Source of the DNA: Parasponia andersonii
Lineage: Eukaryota > Streptophyta > Magnoliopsida > Rosales > Cannabaceae
DNA: 64,000 nucleotides
Direction: 5' to 3'
NCBI GenBank assembly: GCA_002914805.1
Contig: JXTB01000134.1
Span: 125,299-189,298 of the forward strand
Shown here: positions 33,971 to 46,165 of the stretch, in pieces
Position numbering within the stretch: the first letter of the stretch is position 1
Layout of the letters: each line of letters starts with the position of its first letter
Translations under genes and position numbers: made by a program
Notes under the pieces: model-generated
What the model saw: the letters and a program-made list of their open reading frames with translations, nothing else
Told to the model about the DNA's origin: nothing
Databases searched by the model: none

Positions 33971-35054
33971 TGGTGTATCGTCAGGCAATAAAATATTATT
34001 TAATCTCTGTATGACTATCCTAGCAAACTTAGTATAACGGTAAGAAAGAGTTGATCCCACATAGAACTAGTATGACTATCAAATTAACTTAAGCTATCAT
34101 AAACTTCTTCTAATGAATGGGGATTTTGAAGTTGCAAAATAAAAGAGAGATAATAAAACAATAACTAAGACAAACATAAAAGATAAATGGGCTGAACTCA
34201 ATAGATGACAAACTTAGTTAAAAACTATTCTTCACCAATATACATAGGCTCTAATTAACTATAGATTTCAACTATTAACTATTCTTCAAATCCATTAATC
34301 TTAGACAGCTTACAAACTCCTCACTATCATGTCTCTCTATAGATTATATGTTACCTAGACAAACGTCATAGCTGACATCTTTCAACTAGATCACATAAGC
34401 AAACACATTTTTACTAATCTAACCGAAGCATTAAATTGAGAGACTGATTAATACAAGTCCTAATCATGTATACGGTTATTATAAACCTAGGTTATATATT
34501 TCTCTATAATTAATATATTAAACTATCACATTGTTATTCAATAGTTTAAATATGATAAACATCCATTCAAACACTAGCTATCTCAGGGATTGTATGGCAA
34601 CAAGTGGTGGAATCTTCAAACAAAGCTCCTTATAGCCTCCACACGCTCCAAGACTCTCCAAGCCCCCCATCTCTCTAGGTATTTTTGAATAATTGAGTCT
34701 AATCTCTCCTTTTATCTGGCCTAGAGGCTTATCTATATAAAAGGGTCGTTTTTGGAGGCTTAAAGGCTCAAACCCAGACTAACTTAGAGTCCAATTAGCT
34801 CACAAGACCTAAAAATGCTGAAATTATGTTTTACTAGAGCCGCGACACTCAGGAATTGGCACCAAAGCCCCAAGTTTCAGTCCAAAATACTATATTCTTT
34901 AGGAAGCCTAGTGTCATAGTGCTCAAGTTCCAGCATCATGGCTCTGATGCACATTTTTGTTTTCTTCGTCTTTTTTTTTTCCCTTTCTTGATTCAGACCT
35001 CCAGAAACTAAAAGCCCTAGCTCTAGAGGGACAGCATCATGACTCTAGACCTTC

Positions 35055-36545
35055 TGATTTGCTTATATTTTATACAATTTTTGTACACCTTTTCCATCTT
35101 AAATTTATTTTAATTGTCATTTTTCTAAAAAATTTTATTTTAATTTGTGGTTATTGGTTAACTTAAGTAGGTTACGAAATATTTGATATAAAAGCGAAAT
35201 TAAAGTGGCATTTTCTAAAAGTGAGTTGGAGAAAGATGAAATTAAGAATAAGTAAAGTCCATTGAAAAGTTAAATAGAGGCCCAAAGTATTAAATGTCAG
35301 AAGACCAAGTACATTGGAGCCCAAAAGGAGTGCATTCGAAGATTTGGAGAATATTTTAGGATTTTGTGATTCACTACAAGCTATACGTGCACACAAACGC
35401 ATAGAGAATGAAATCTTAGTGATTAGTTGTATTGTGCTTGATGTTATCTCCTAGCTTTTATTAATAAAACTCGGCATGGAAAACTGAAAGTAAGTTAGCG
35501 GCTAAACAACACGAAATTGGGCTTGGCCCAATTTGAAGATTGACGAAAAGAGGAAACTTGAAGCTGTGGATTTTTCTCTCACACTTCCGCATATATATAT
35601 ATATATATAGAGAGACAAGAAGAGAGCTCTAGAGAGCAATAGTTGCGGTAAGGTGGGAGTGCAATAGCTTAAGCGAGATTAACGGAGAGAGCAATTGGAG
35701 TCTAAATTAGAAAATGAGGCTTGTAATTATTCTCAATTATTCCCACATTGATTAAATCTCGTTTGTTTAATTTTTATCTTTCATTATGTTGCAAATTTTT
35801 ATTCTTAGTTTTTTTATTTTAGGTATGAATTAAATTAAGTTTCTAGTATTACAATGGAATTTTTATATGTAGTTTAAATTAAGATGTTTTCTTGATTTTG
35901 TGATTTTAATTTATTAATTGTTTATTCTATCATGTTCTAAATGCTTTTGAGTGCTTGATTACCACTTAATTTGATATTGGTAATTTCTATGAACTTAGAA
36001 GAAGAATTTCAAATTTAGATCTAGAGCGAATAACATATGATCATGATTAGATGGGTTTGTATAAGATAAGAATATACCTACATAACACATCCAATTCTTA
36101 AAAAACCTTACTTTTAATGAATTTTTTCTTAATCTAATTTACATAAGAATATAGTGAATTAATAAGAAGAGGTATTTATACATGACTATCGGAAGAGGCT
36201 TGTAAATACACTAAGGTTCTTGATTGACAATTCGAGTTAGATAATAATTCAAAGAGGGTCACTAGTGATTCAAGCATATGTAGAGTGAAAATTGTAATCC
36301 TAGGTTTATTTTAGTTGGTGATTTGATAAATTACTTGTACTTTTTAGTTTTTTTATTTATTTTCTTACCTTATTTTAGTCTAAATTTTAAATTTTAGAAT
36401 TTTTATATTGATTGTTTAAATAAATTGATAACTAGTTTGGGTTTGTACTTAACAAATTATAGTAATTTCTCTATAGGAACGATATTTTTATTCATCACTT
36501 TATTACTTGATCGATATGTGCACTTGTGTATAAAAATCTATAACA
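35055..36545 (+). repeat. 5' LTR of the Athila-type element
   Basis: Intact LTR of about 1.49 kb ending CTATAACA. It carries an AT run of about 22 bp at 35590-35611 that is roughly twice as long in the 3' LTR (41280-41321). Confidence 0.8.
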
Positions 36546-36547
36546 AG

Positions 36548-36570
36548 TTTTTGGCACCATTGCTAGAGAA
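36548..36570 (+). other. Primer-binding site of the Athila-type element
   Basis: TTTTTGGCACCATTGC follows the LTR end by two bases. It is a mutated form of the TTGGCGCCGTTGC site typical of Athila elements. Confidence 0.75.
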
Positions 36571-36825
36571 ATTGTTTTATAATTTCTTGATAATACTAAT
36601 ATCAATTAGTTAAGATTTAATTCAAACTTCAATTTTTTTCTCTTTTCTTTTTTTTTTTAAATTTTTTTCTTATTATTATTATTATTTTTGATAATCTCAA
36701 GTACCTTTTAGCAGTACATGAGATGTACGAGAAGTTGGGAGCTTTTATCGTTGGATCTTGTGATTGAAAGAATGTTATAGGATATTCAAACAGTGAAATA
36801 TCGACAAGTAAATCCTTCAGCTTCA

Positions 36826-37700
36826 ATGGGTGACCAAGACAAGACGAAGCCCTTGCATGATTATGTTGTCCCATTAATTAATGAACTCAGTTCAAGCATT
36901 CAAAGACCTGCCATTAATGCTAACAACTTCGAACTGAAACCTGTTATTATTCAGATGATCTAGAGCTTAGTCCAGTTTGGAGAATTGCCTAGTAATCATT
37001 CGAACCAGTATATAGTGAATTTTCTAGAAATCTATGATACTTTCAAGTATAATGGAGCTTCCAATGATGCAACTAGGTTGTGGTTTTTCCCTTTCTCTCA
37101 ACAAGACAAAGCTAAGAGCTGGTTGAACTCCTTACCAGTTGGGTCAATTACTACATGAGACGATTTGGCATAGAAGTTTCTGGTAGAATTTTTTTCACCA
37201 GCAAAGATAGCCAAGCTACGCAATGATATCACTTTTTTCGTCCAATTTGACAATGAATAACTATATAAAGCTTAGAAGCATTATAAAGATCTGTTGAGAA
37301 GATACTCACATCATGGAATCTTAAAGTGGTTGTTAGTTTAAACATTTTCTAACAGTTTGATGGGACATTTAAGAACAATAGTTGATGCAGCAACGGGTGA
37401 AGCTTTGATAGGAAAATCTACAAATGAGGCATATAACCTATTAGAAGATATGGCAGCCAATAATTACCTGTAGCCTTTAGAGAGAATGACTTTGAAAAGA
37501 GCTACAAGCACAAATGAGATGGTAGCCATTGCTACCTTGACTACTCAAGTTAATGCTTTGTTTAAAAAGTTTAATTTGCTAGGAGTTCATGCTATGAGTA
37601 ACCCATTTGTAGCTTGTAGAAATTATGGTGATAATCATATGAGCAACCATTGTCTTTTCAATGTGGAATTTGTGCAATATGTGGCCAATTTAAATAGGTA
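36826..37700 (+). pseudogene. gag of the Athila-type element (broken)
   Basis: The frame begins MGDQDKTKPLHDYVVP and shows Athila gag signatures in order: NANNFELKPVIIQMI, QFGELPS, NFLEIYDTFKYNGAS, WFFPFSQQDKAKSWLNSLP and LLRRYSHHGI, then a linker with EAYNLLEDMAANNYL and a Cys/His-containing tail near 37610-37660 (CRNYGDNHMSNHC), a relic of a zinc knuckle. Stops break it at 36961, 37156, 37171, 37258, 37273 and 37471, mostly where Trp or Gln is expected. It would have formed the particle core. Confidence 0.88.
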
Positions 37701-38395
37701 ACGGATTGACCCTTATTCAAACTATTACAACCTAGGCTAGAAGAATCATCTAAACTTTTCCTAAAATAATAACAATAATCAAGGGTCCAATTCAGTTGGA
37801 TGACCTATGCCTCCATTTGGATTTGCACAATAAGAGCCACCACCATAACAAGAGAAAAGAATGCACTTAAGGAGATGTTTATGTAATACGTGGCTAAGAA
37901 TGATGCTATTCTTTAGAATCGGGTTATGTCATTAAGGAAGCTTGAGACTTAAATTGGTCAATTAGCTATTGCAGTTAACTCTCGACCACAAGGTAATGTA
38001 CTAAGCAATACAGAGTTGAACCCTAAGGAGCAGTGCAATGCGATAACTTTCAGAAATAGGAAGCAAGTAGAGCAACCAATTCAATCTATTTTAGTTAACT
38101 CACAACCTTTAGCATCTTCACCATCAACGAACTCAAATAAGCAGCTAGAGCTATCCGAGAAACATCGTGTTGAGCTGGAAAAGCCCAAGTCCAAGCTCTT
38201 TTCAGATAACCCAGAGCCATATGTTCCTCCATTATCATTTCATCAATGGTTCTACAAGCATAATATGGATAAATAATTTTCAAAGTTTTTAGACATTTTT
38301 AAGAAAGTCCACATAAATATTCCTTTCATAGAGATGCTTGCTCAATCAACAAATTATGTGAAGTTTCTAATAGAGATTTTATCTAATAAAAAAAA
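37701..38395 (+). pseudogene. gag-pol linker of the Athila-type element
   Basis: Decayed coding-like sequence with KLET*IGQLA and RPQGN-like motifs, then an open stretch 38016-38276 (NPKEQCNAITFRNRKQ; PEPYVPPLSFHQWF). These resemble the region between gag and protease of Athila elements. Frames change several times. Confidence 0.6.
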
Positions 38396-38980
38396 ATGGA
38401 GGATTATGAAACAATTGTACTTACTGAAAAGTGCAGTGCTGCCTTAAAAAAGAAACTTCCACCAAAGCTTAAAGAACCCAGGAGTTTTATTATCCTCTGC
38501 ATAATTGGGAACTCATTTTTTAGCAATGCTCTATGTGACTTGGGAGCAAGTATCAATCTAATATCCCTCTTAATCTATAAGAAACTAGGTTTGGGAGAAG
38601 CAAAGTGGACAACAATCACCCTGTAACTTGCTGATCGATCTCTTGCTTATCCGAAGGGTATAATAGAAAATGTTCTAATAAAAATTAATAAATTCATCTT
38701 CCCAGTAAACTTTATTGTACTAGACATGGAAGAATACCAAGATATTCCTATTATACTTGGTTGACCATTCTTAGTAACTAGGAGGGCTCTCATTGATGTG
38801 CAAAAAAGAGGACTGACAATTCAAGTCCAAGATGAGGTCGTCAACTTTGATGTCTTCAGGCCAATTGAGCACCCATCTGAATCTACATCTTGTTATCAAA
38901 TTGGTATTATAGATCAATCACCCATCTGAATCTACATCTTGTTATCAAATTGGTATTATAGATCAATCTACAGCTGAGAC
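38396..38980 (+). pseudogene. Aspartic protease of the Athila-type element
   Basis: MEDYETIVLTEKCSA leads into LCDLGASINLI, the catalytic Asp loop (DLGAS is normal in Athila). After a stop at 38624-38626 come LADRSLAYPKGIIENVL, FIVLDMEEYQDIPIILG and, past a TGA at the Arg of ILGRPF, RALIDVQKRGLTIQVQD. It would process the polyprotein. RT and integrase do not follow; the sequence jumps to an end-of-pol spacer. Confidence 0.85.
38871..38968 (+). repeat. 49-bp direct duplication at the end of the protease region
   Basis: ACCCATCTGAATCTACATCT and what follows to AGATCAATC is repeated exactly 49 bp downstream. It adds a non-triplet insertion and lies near the pol deletion. Confidence 0.9.
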
Positions 38981-40722
38981 ACAAAAACTAAGCATTTGAA
39001 AGAACTTCTAAAGCTTCAAGAATCCATGTTGACTCAGGTAAGGAGGAAAAAGCAAAAGTCGCACAAGTCTATTATTCAGAAGCTTTATCATACTATCATT
39101 AGAGGAAGCTGATATTTGAAAAAGTAGGGAAAGGTCCTTCCAGACCATTTCTATCTATCTATGAACCTTCATGAATGATCCTCATTGAAGAGTCCGGCTG
39201 ATGACTATAAATCAAGGGCTCCTTGAAAGGCAACCCATGAACTTTTTCTTTTCTTTTTAATTTTGAATTTATTAGGTTTCTTTCTTTTATTTTGTTTTGT
39301 CAATTTTGTTTTTATGTGTTTCAAGTTCTTGCACAAGTTTAGGGGTCGACATTATAGATTTCATCAACTCAACCAAAGGCCTCTACATGCATGTGAAAAT
39401 ATGAGAGAGTTTTCTTTTACCTCTTCTTTTATTTTTAACATTGGGAATAATGTTAATTTTAAGTTTAGGGGTAGAGAATTAACTTTTCAAAAAAAATACA
39501 AAAAGTTTTAAAAAGAGTTTAGTTTTTTTAGTAATGACCTAGTTTGATTGTCAAATGTCGATGATAAGAATTGATTTGACTATATAAGATTCTTGGAAGA
39601 ATGACGAATGTTGTTTTTATTTGTGTGCTTGATTCTGCATTAGTTTGATTTTGCTTATGATTCTTTGAATATTTTGAGTATATAAATGGTTGCATTTGAT
39701 TGTTTTGCTTTTTTAGAGAAAGTTTATGTAGATTAAGTACATCTTTGAAATCTCTAGAATTTGTTTGATTATCACTCAAAGCGAAATCCTAAGTTACATT
39801 ATATTAGAGATATGATTTAGGCCATCTTTGGATTATTTGAGCCTTTTAAGTCTACTTTTGAAACTAATATCCTTAGTTTATCCCATTAAGCCTATATTAA
39901 CTTTTTCTTTGATATCCATATTTTTAGCCTAAGCTTTTAAATTATTTCCAATATTTTACCTTGTACCTATGAGCATAATTATGAACAATGTTGAAAATAT
40001 TTTGAGTTATGTGATAAAATGGGAGGAAGGGTAGTGTTAAGGAAAATTATTTTGTCGATGCAAAAAAAAAAAAAAGGAGAAAGTAATTTAACCATGTGAA
40101 AAAAAAATGTGCGATGAAAATTATGAAAATTTATAAGTATTTCCATACGAGGAAAAAAAAAAAAAAAAAAAAAAAAAAATGTGGATTGAAAAATAAGTTT
40201 AGAAGTTGTATTAACAAGGTGTTGAGTTAAGTTGTATAAAGATCCGAGAATTATATATGCCTTTAGGGTGATTTGAGCCACAAAAATGACTTATCTTACC
40301 TGTTGCCTTGGCCTTATATTACAAGCTTAATAAAGTCATAATGATCTTTAGTGCAATGTTAGTCTATATTAGTGGAGAATGGTATGAAAATTAGGCCTAT
40401 GAAGTTTATATATTTCTATCTAGAGATTTATTATAATTTATTTGTTTGCATGAACTGATCCAAGTTGCAAGAGCTTAAGTGTAATTGTTTATTTATACAC
40501 ACAAACACACACTCTCAAGGAGTCTATAATGGAATCAGATTGGAATTTGAATTGAAATTCTAGAACTTTATAGTGTTCAGGATTTTTCTTTGAGCTTTAT
40601 ACTATGTGAAATCTTTTGAGGCAAGCTTTGAAAATTAAATTGGGTGATAGCCTAGGTCATAATTAGGTATTTAAAATTTTGTTTAAGTTTTTTTTTTCTT
40701 TTGCTTGTGGACAAGCAAAATA
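38981..40722 (+). other. Spacer between pol relic and 3' LTR of the Athila-type element
   Basis: Starts with sequence typical after Athila integrase (GGGCTCCTTGAAAGGCAACC at about 39208). No env-like or other gene was recognised. It contains an A-run of nearly 40 bases (about 40153-40189). Confidence 0.6.
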
Positions 40723-40739
40723 TTAAGTTTGGGGGTAGG
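40723..40739 (+). other. Polypurine tract of the Athila-type element
   Basis: TTAAGTTTGGGGGTAGG lies immediately before the 3' LTR, preceded by GGACAAGCAAAA; both are hallmarks of Athila elements. Confidence 0.85.
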
Positions 40740-41276
40740 TGTCCTTATATTTTATATAATTTTTGCACACGTTTTCCATCTTAAATTTTTCTTAATTGTC
40801 ATTTTTCTAAAAATGTTTATTTTAATTTGTAGTTATTGATTATCTTAAGTAGGTTATGAAATATTTCATGCAAAAGTGAAATTAAAGTGACGTTTTCTAA
40901 AAGAGAGTTAGAGAAAGATGAAATTAAGAATAGGTGAAGCCCATTGAAAAGTTAATTAGAGGCCTAAAGTATTAAATGCTAGAAGACCAAGTACATTAGA
41001 GCTCGAATGAAGTGCACGTGAATATTTGGAGTCCACAGATATTTTGGGATTTAGTGATTCACTGCAAGCTATACGTGCACACAAACGCATAGAGAATGAA
41101 ATCTTGGTGATTAGTTGTATTGTGCTTGATGTTATCTCCTAGCTTTTATTAATAAAACTTGGCATGGAAAACTGAAAGTAGGTCAGCGGCTAAACAACAC
41201 GAAATTGGGCTTGGCCCAATTTGAAGATTGACAAAAACAGGAAACTTAAAGCGGTGGAATTTTCTCTCACACTTCT

Positions 41277-41324
<48 letters not shown>

Positions 41325-41357
41325 AGAGACAAGAAGAGAGAGCTTCAGAGAGCAGTA
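40740..41357 (+). repeat. 3' LTR of the Athila-type element, first part
   Basis: Matches 35058-35635 and ends at the target site CAGTA (41353-41357) of the next insertion. It contains an (AT)n run at 41280-41321. Confidence 0.85.
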
Positions 41358-41919
41358 TGTTATGCCCCCTAGCTGACATACCCCCTAGCTTAATTATTTG
41401 ACTATGTAGGTCAAAGTAGGAAGCTTTATTTTTTTATAAACCATAACTTTTTGTTTTGTTAAAAAATTTAGGCCAATTTAAACTTTTTAAACTCTAATAC
41501 AAAAAAACCTACGTGGCATTACTTTCTAAAATGTCTTTACAAACTGTACAACCAAAAAGTTCTTATCTATTTATCTTGTCATTCGCAGTGATATTTACAT
41601 CACACTAAAATATCAAAATATAAAGAAAACATCGCCAACAAGTCAAACTCCTCTATATCTATATGATTATGGTGACAAGAAAGCATGCCAGCCAATCAGC
41701 AACTCTAAACATCATATATCTCATCACCTGCATCACAGGATCTAAATGAGCTAATGCTCAGTAAGTAAAGATCATGCATGCTCGTGAACATGTTTCATGC
41801 ATAAACTTTATTGAAATTCCCATTATAATCTTTCTTCCATAACTTTTCATTTTGATGCATTTTTCTTAGAAAATATTTCTTTATAGGACCCTTGAGTGCA
41901 CTACAAAATCGCGACAGTC

Positions 41920-42115
41920 ACCATGCCCACCTATGCGGAAAGAAAATACATAGCCAATGTGAACCATACCTACCCAACGCAGACCGACTAGATAATGCAC
42001 CTAATAAATCTCATAGTACAATGCTCAGTCCTGGCAATCGGTAAGTCGTGCCCACCTATGCAGAAAAGATGCATGTGTAAACTATACTTACCCAACGCAG
42101 ACAGACTAGACAATG
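41920..42115. repeat. 128-bp tandem duplication inside the solo LTR
   Basis: Two diverged copies start GCCCACCTATGC at about 41923 and 42051, and both contain CCCAACGCAGAC and GACTAGA. Confidence 0.75.
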
Positions 42116-43182
42116 TACTTAAAACATATCTTATAAAATCAGTATAATGGTACTACTTTAAATCTAATGCGTGGAAAACTTCATTTCTTTGAAAATCATG
42201 CTTAAATGATCATGCCATGCTTATGTTTCCGTAAACTTTACAACAACAATATAAATAACATATAATTGAAAAAATACATATAAGCATGTAGGAAAATATC
42301 TTGTATCTACTGTTGTTCTTGTGATGCAGTTAAAATAAATCTTCACTTATCTTGTGTCCGGTAAAAAAGATAGTGAAAAAGGTCAGTATCCTCTGTGGCA
42401 AGGTGTGTGGAAGGCTCGATGTCAATTTTATTACTAACATTATCACTACAATGTAAAATGTCTAAAGAAAATAAGTAGAAGACCGAATCACAGCTTTTAC
42501 AAAAAAAAGAACCCTAATCACAAAATGAACTAAAATGTCATCTACTTTCATAAAAACTAGTCTATTTGCTTCTAAATGGTACCATTTGGTTCTAAAAATA
42601 TTTGGACAGTACCTCTCCTATTTTTAGGATATCCCCACATGATTAAAATCATGATTTAAGACCTGTAATAACAATCAACAAGCCAGTTCCCACATATACA
42701 ATTCAAAGAGGATCATTTAGAGCAACTTAGGTATATTTGAATTCCTTTCGTTTAGACAAAGTTTAAAACCACTTTTATACTTGTGTCATCATAACCAGCC
42801 ACCAAATGAGTGTAATAAATATTAGGATCCATAAAATATACACTCCAAGTTTAGAAAATCATATTACAAATATAAAAACTTAATCTACCANATCAAGTGG
42901 AGAATTGAAATAACAAAACAAAACCTAGGAAGAAGAACTAGTAGAATTACCTTGACTAGTTTGGACCTATCTTGCTTTCTTGAGCTTCAAATTGAGTTCT
43001 ACCACTTGAAAACTCTTAGATATGGATAAGGAGAGTTGAGAGAAGTATAAAAAGTGGCTGGAGTGGTTCAAGTCGTGGCTGGGGAGGAAGAAGAAAGAAA
43101 TGACCAGATTTGGTCAAAAATCAATACTTAATGGCTAAAAAATGGTATAACTTAAATTCTAAGGAGTATTTTAAGTATTTTG

Positions 43183-43540
43183 TGTTGGAATAATATCCTA
43201 TAAAGTAGTTTACTATTTAGACATTATAAACAATATTTATTAGATTATTTAGTATCTATTTGTTATTAATAAATTCCATGTTATGAATTTCTATTTCATT
43301 TATATCTCATTGATATACATGTGATGTGTATGTTTATCTTATGCAAACATCTAAAAGATTCTAAGACATGAAATGAGTAATAAAGAATTATTCGTATGAT
43401 GAATTCATATGTGGGAGATATTATATTCTTTATTTCATTATGTCTAAATTAAATTATTCGCATTCTGCATATTGAAGATAGAATACTTTACTGTATCATA
43501 GAATGTAGTGTTGTCTATTTAATTAATGAAGTCTCTAATT
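43183..43540 (+). repeat. 5' LTR of the copia element (first 358 bp only)
   Basis: Near-identical to 49337-49694, then diverges abruptly after GTCTCTAATT. The missing remainder of about 1.29 kb includes the LTR promoter and the primer-binding site. Confidence 0.88.
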
Positions 43541-45367
43541 GTTGGCCGTGCGAATATGATCCGCGCATGGCCAGTGGGCGGCCTCCGACACGCCGGCCAC
43601 GTGGATGGCCTCCCGTGCCTTCACCGCTTGGGAGCCGCCTTGTACATTTGATGTGCGAGCATTACACGAGCCCGTTGTCACTCGGGAGTTGTCTCGAGCG
43701 AGGCCGCGTAGCGTTATGTGAGCCCGTTGGCACTCGGTAGTTGTCCCGAGCATGGCTACATACCGGCTTCCCGTTCTGTCCGTCAGTTTGTCCCGACACG
43801 TTTCGTATTTCCGGCCGTAATTTTAATTATTTTCATTTTAAAATTAATTTAATTTATCCATAGTTTTATGAAAACTGATAGATTAAATTTTAAATTCAAA
43901 TCTTTAAAATCCTTATTAAATTTGAATTTTTGAAATTTAAATTGATAGGATATTTTAATTTGAATTGTGGATATGATTGATATCCATTATATCTTAATTA
44001 TTAGTTGAATAATTAGAGATATTTTAAAATAGAAATTTTTAAAATTAGATATTATGAGATAATATCCTTTTATTTTTAAATTCAAATTTGAATAGATATT
44101 TTTAAAACTGATTATATGATAGTTGGTAATCTATTTTTGAATTTTAAATTAGTTTAAATTCAAATTAGAGATATTGTAGGAGATTTTATTTGTAAAATAT
44201 TCTATTTTTTAAATTTGAAATTTTTTGAAGATTTGAAATTTAAATTTAAATCATAATATCTTTTCAAATCTTCAAATTTGAATTTATGGTTGGTAGATAT
44301 TTAATGAGATTAGATATTGATTTGAATTTTGAATTCAAATCTGACAGAATAAGATAATGAGAGATATTTAAAGAAGTTAAATTCAAATTAAGATTTCAAA
44401 AGTTAAAATTTAAATTTAAGATATTTAAGAAGATTTAATTAGCTAAATCTTTTATTTAAACTAATTAGATTTTGTGAAAATCTTCTCTAATTTAAATTTT
44501 AAATATTATCTTCCATATTTAAATATTTAACATCATCTTATCAATTAGAATTATTTAAATGTTAAATAATTTTAAATTAACGAAATTTAATAAATCATTA
44601 ATAATTAATTATTTATCTGCTTACTACTTTAGTATTATTAGGACAATGTTGCATGCATGCTTAATAATTAAGTATTATTACATGATCTTTAGTAACATGT
44701 CATATAAAAAATTAGAGTTACTCTCATGCAAATATGAACATGCTTACACAATTGATTTTAGGTTACTAAACTAGTTAGATAATTGGGTAAAATCTAGAAA
44801 ATCCCTTATTATAAAATATTAAGTGGGAGAAGGTATGTGACACCTATGGTCTCCATTGTTAGTTCGTTATGTATTAGGATGAGCATTACCTCAGAATCTT
44901 GTTGAGCTCCCGTAGGAGGGTTTTTCGTCCGGGTAATACTCGAAATGAGCTTCTAAGGATAAGGTACTAGGTTAACTATATGAAGCTGATCACCCGTAGG
45001 AGACGGTCTTATATAGAAAGCTTAGTTACCGAAACAATGGTTAAACACTCAACTCGAAACATTAATATCCTCCCGTAAGAGTTCTTATTAATTGATTAGA
45101 GTAACAAAGAGCATGGTAATTAGAAATATGGGATAAGAGTTATCTGTCTATTTACTAATTGAAATTGTTTCAGTTTGACTTACTGATTGCATGACTTCCC
45201 ATAGGAGGCTTGTAATCAGTGGTAGATTAAATTACCATGAATATAAGTGATAGTCTTAGGGATACTTCATTTGCATATTGTATGCTTAAATACTTTATGT
45301 TAATTATTCGAAACATAATAAATGATGTTTGCTTTTACGTGGAATATTTATTTATTTTTCAATAGAT
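43541..45367 (+). other. Copia leader with a GC-rich island at its start
   Basis: About 43541-43820 is strikingly GC-rich, with a diverged tandem repeat of about 58 bp (GAGCCCGTTGTCACTCGG and GAGCCCGTTGGCACTCGG). It then turns AT-rich (43821-44780). 44820-45250 holds a leader with repeated CCCGTAGGAG/CCCGTAAGAG/CCCATAGGAG motifs. No gene was recognised. Confidence 0.6.
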
Positions 45368-46165
45368 ATGGCACTTAATCCCTTATCCACTTTACTCACA
45401 TAAAATAAGCTAGACGGTGAAAACTATGTAGACTAGAAATGTAACCTAGACATAGTGCTTACTGCTGATAAACATAAGTGGGTTCTCACCACTCCATGTC
45501 CTACTCAGCCAACTAAGGAATCCACCAACGATGAAATAAACTTATATGATAAGTGGAAGCAATCTGATGAGATGGCTAAGTGCTATATACTTGGCTCAAT
45601 GAGTAATATATTGCAACAACAACATCGTAGGATGGATACTATTGTTGTCATTATGCTGAGTGTTGACGAAATGTTCGCCAGTCTCGGTCGTCAAGCTAGA
45701 AATGAGGCTACAAGTGCATTTATGAATCTTCGTCAAAAGAAGGGTACTCCAGTTTGGGAACATAAGATGAAAGTCATCGCATACCTTAACGAACTGAAAA
45801 TCCTTGGCACTGAAATTGATTGTGACACCCAAATTGACATGGTTTTGAACACATTGTCAGATACCTTCAATCAATTTAAGATTGATCATGAAATTCGCCG
45901 GAAGGATTATACTATTACTGGCCTGATGAAAGATCTACAAATAACAGAGAATATTCTTAAGAAGAATAAGTCGGGGTTAGCTGAGGCTAATCTAGCTCAA
46001 GCTAGTTCTTCCAAACCTAAGTTGAAAGGCAAAGGTAAGTGGAAGAAAAAGACTCCTGCTTCTCTAGCTCCAAAGAAAAAGAAGATCAAGAAGGATGCCA
46101 AACCAAAGGGAAAATATTTCCACTGCGGTGAGGATAGATATTGGAAGAGGAATTGTAAAACTTAA
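45368..46165 (+). pseudogene. gag of the copia element (broken)
   Basis: ATG at 45368 (MALNPLSTLLT), two early stops at 45401 and 45431 where Gln and Trp are expected, then a long open stretch to 46165 with the copia gag (UBN2-like) core: YDKWKQSDEMAKCYILGSMS, LNELKILGTEID, LSDTFNQFKIDHE. A Lys-rich segment follows, then a zinc knuckle that has lost its first Cys and its His (YFHCGEDRYWKRNC). It would have packaged the RNA. Confidence 0.9.
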
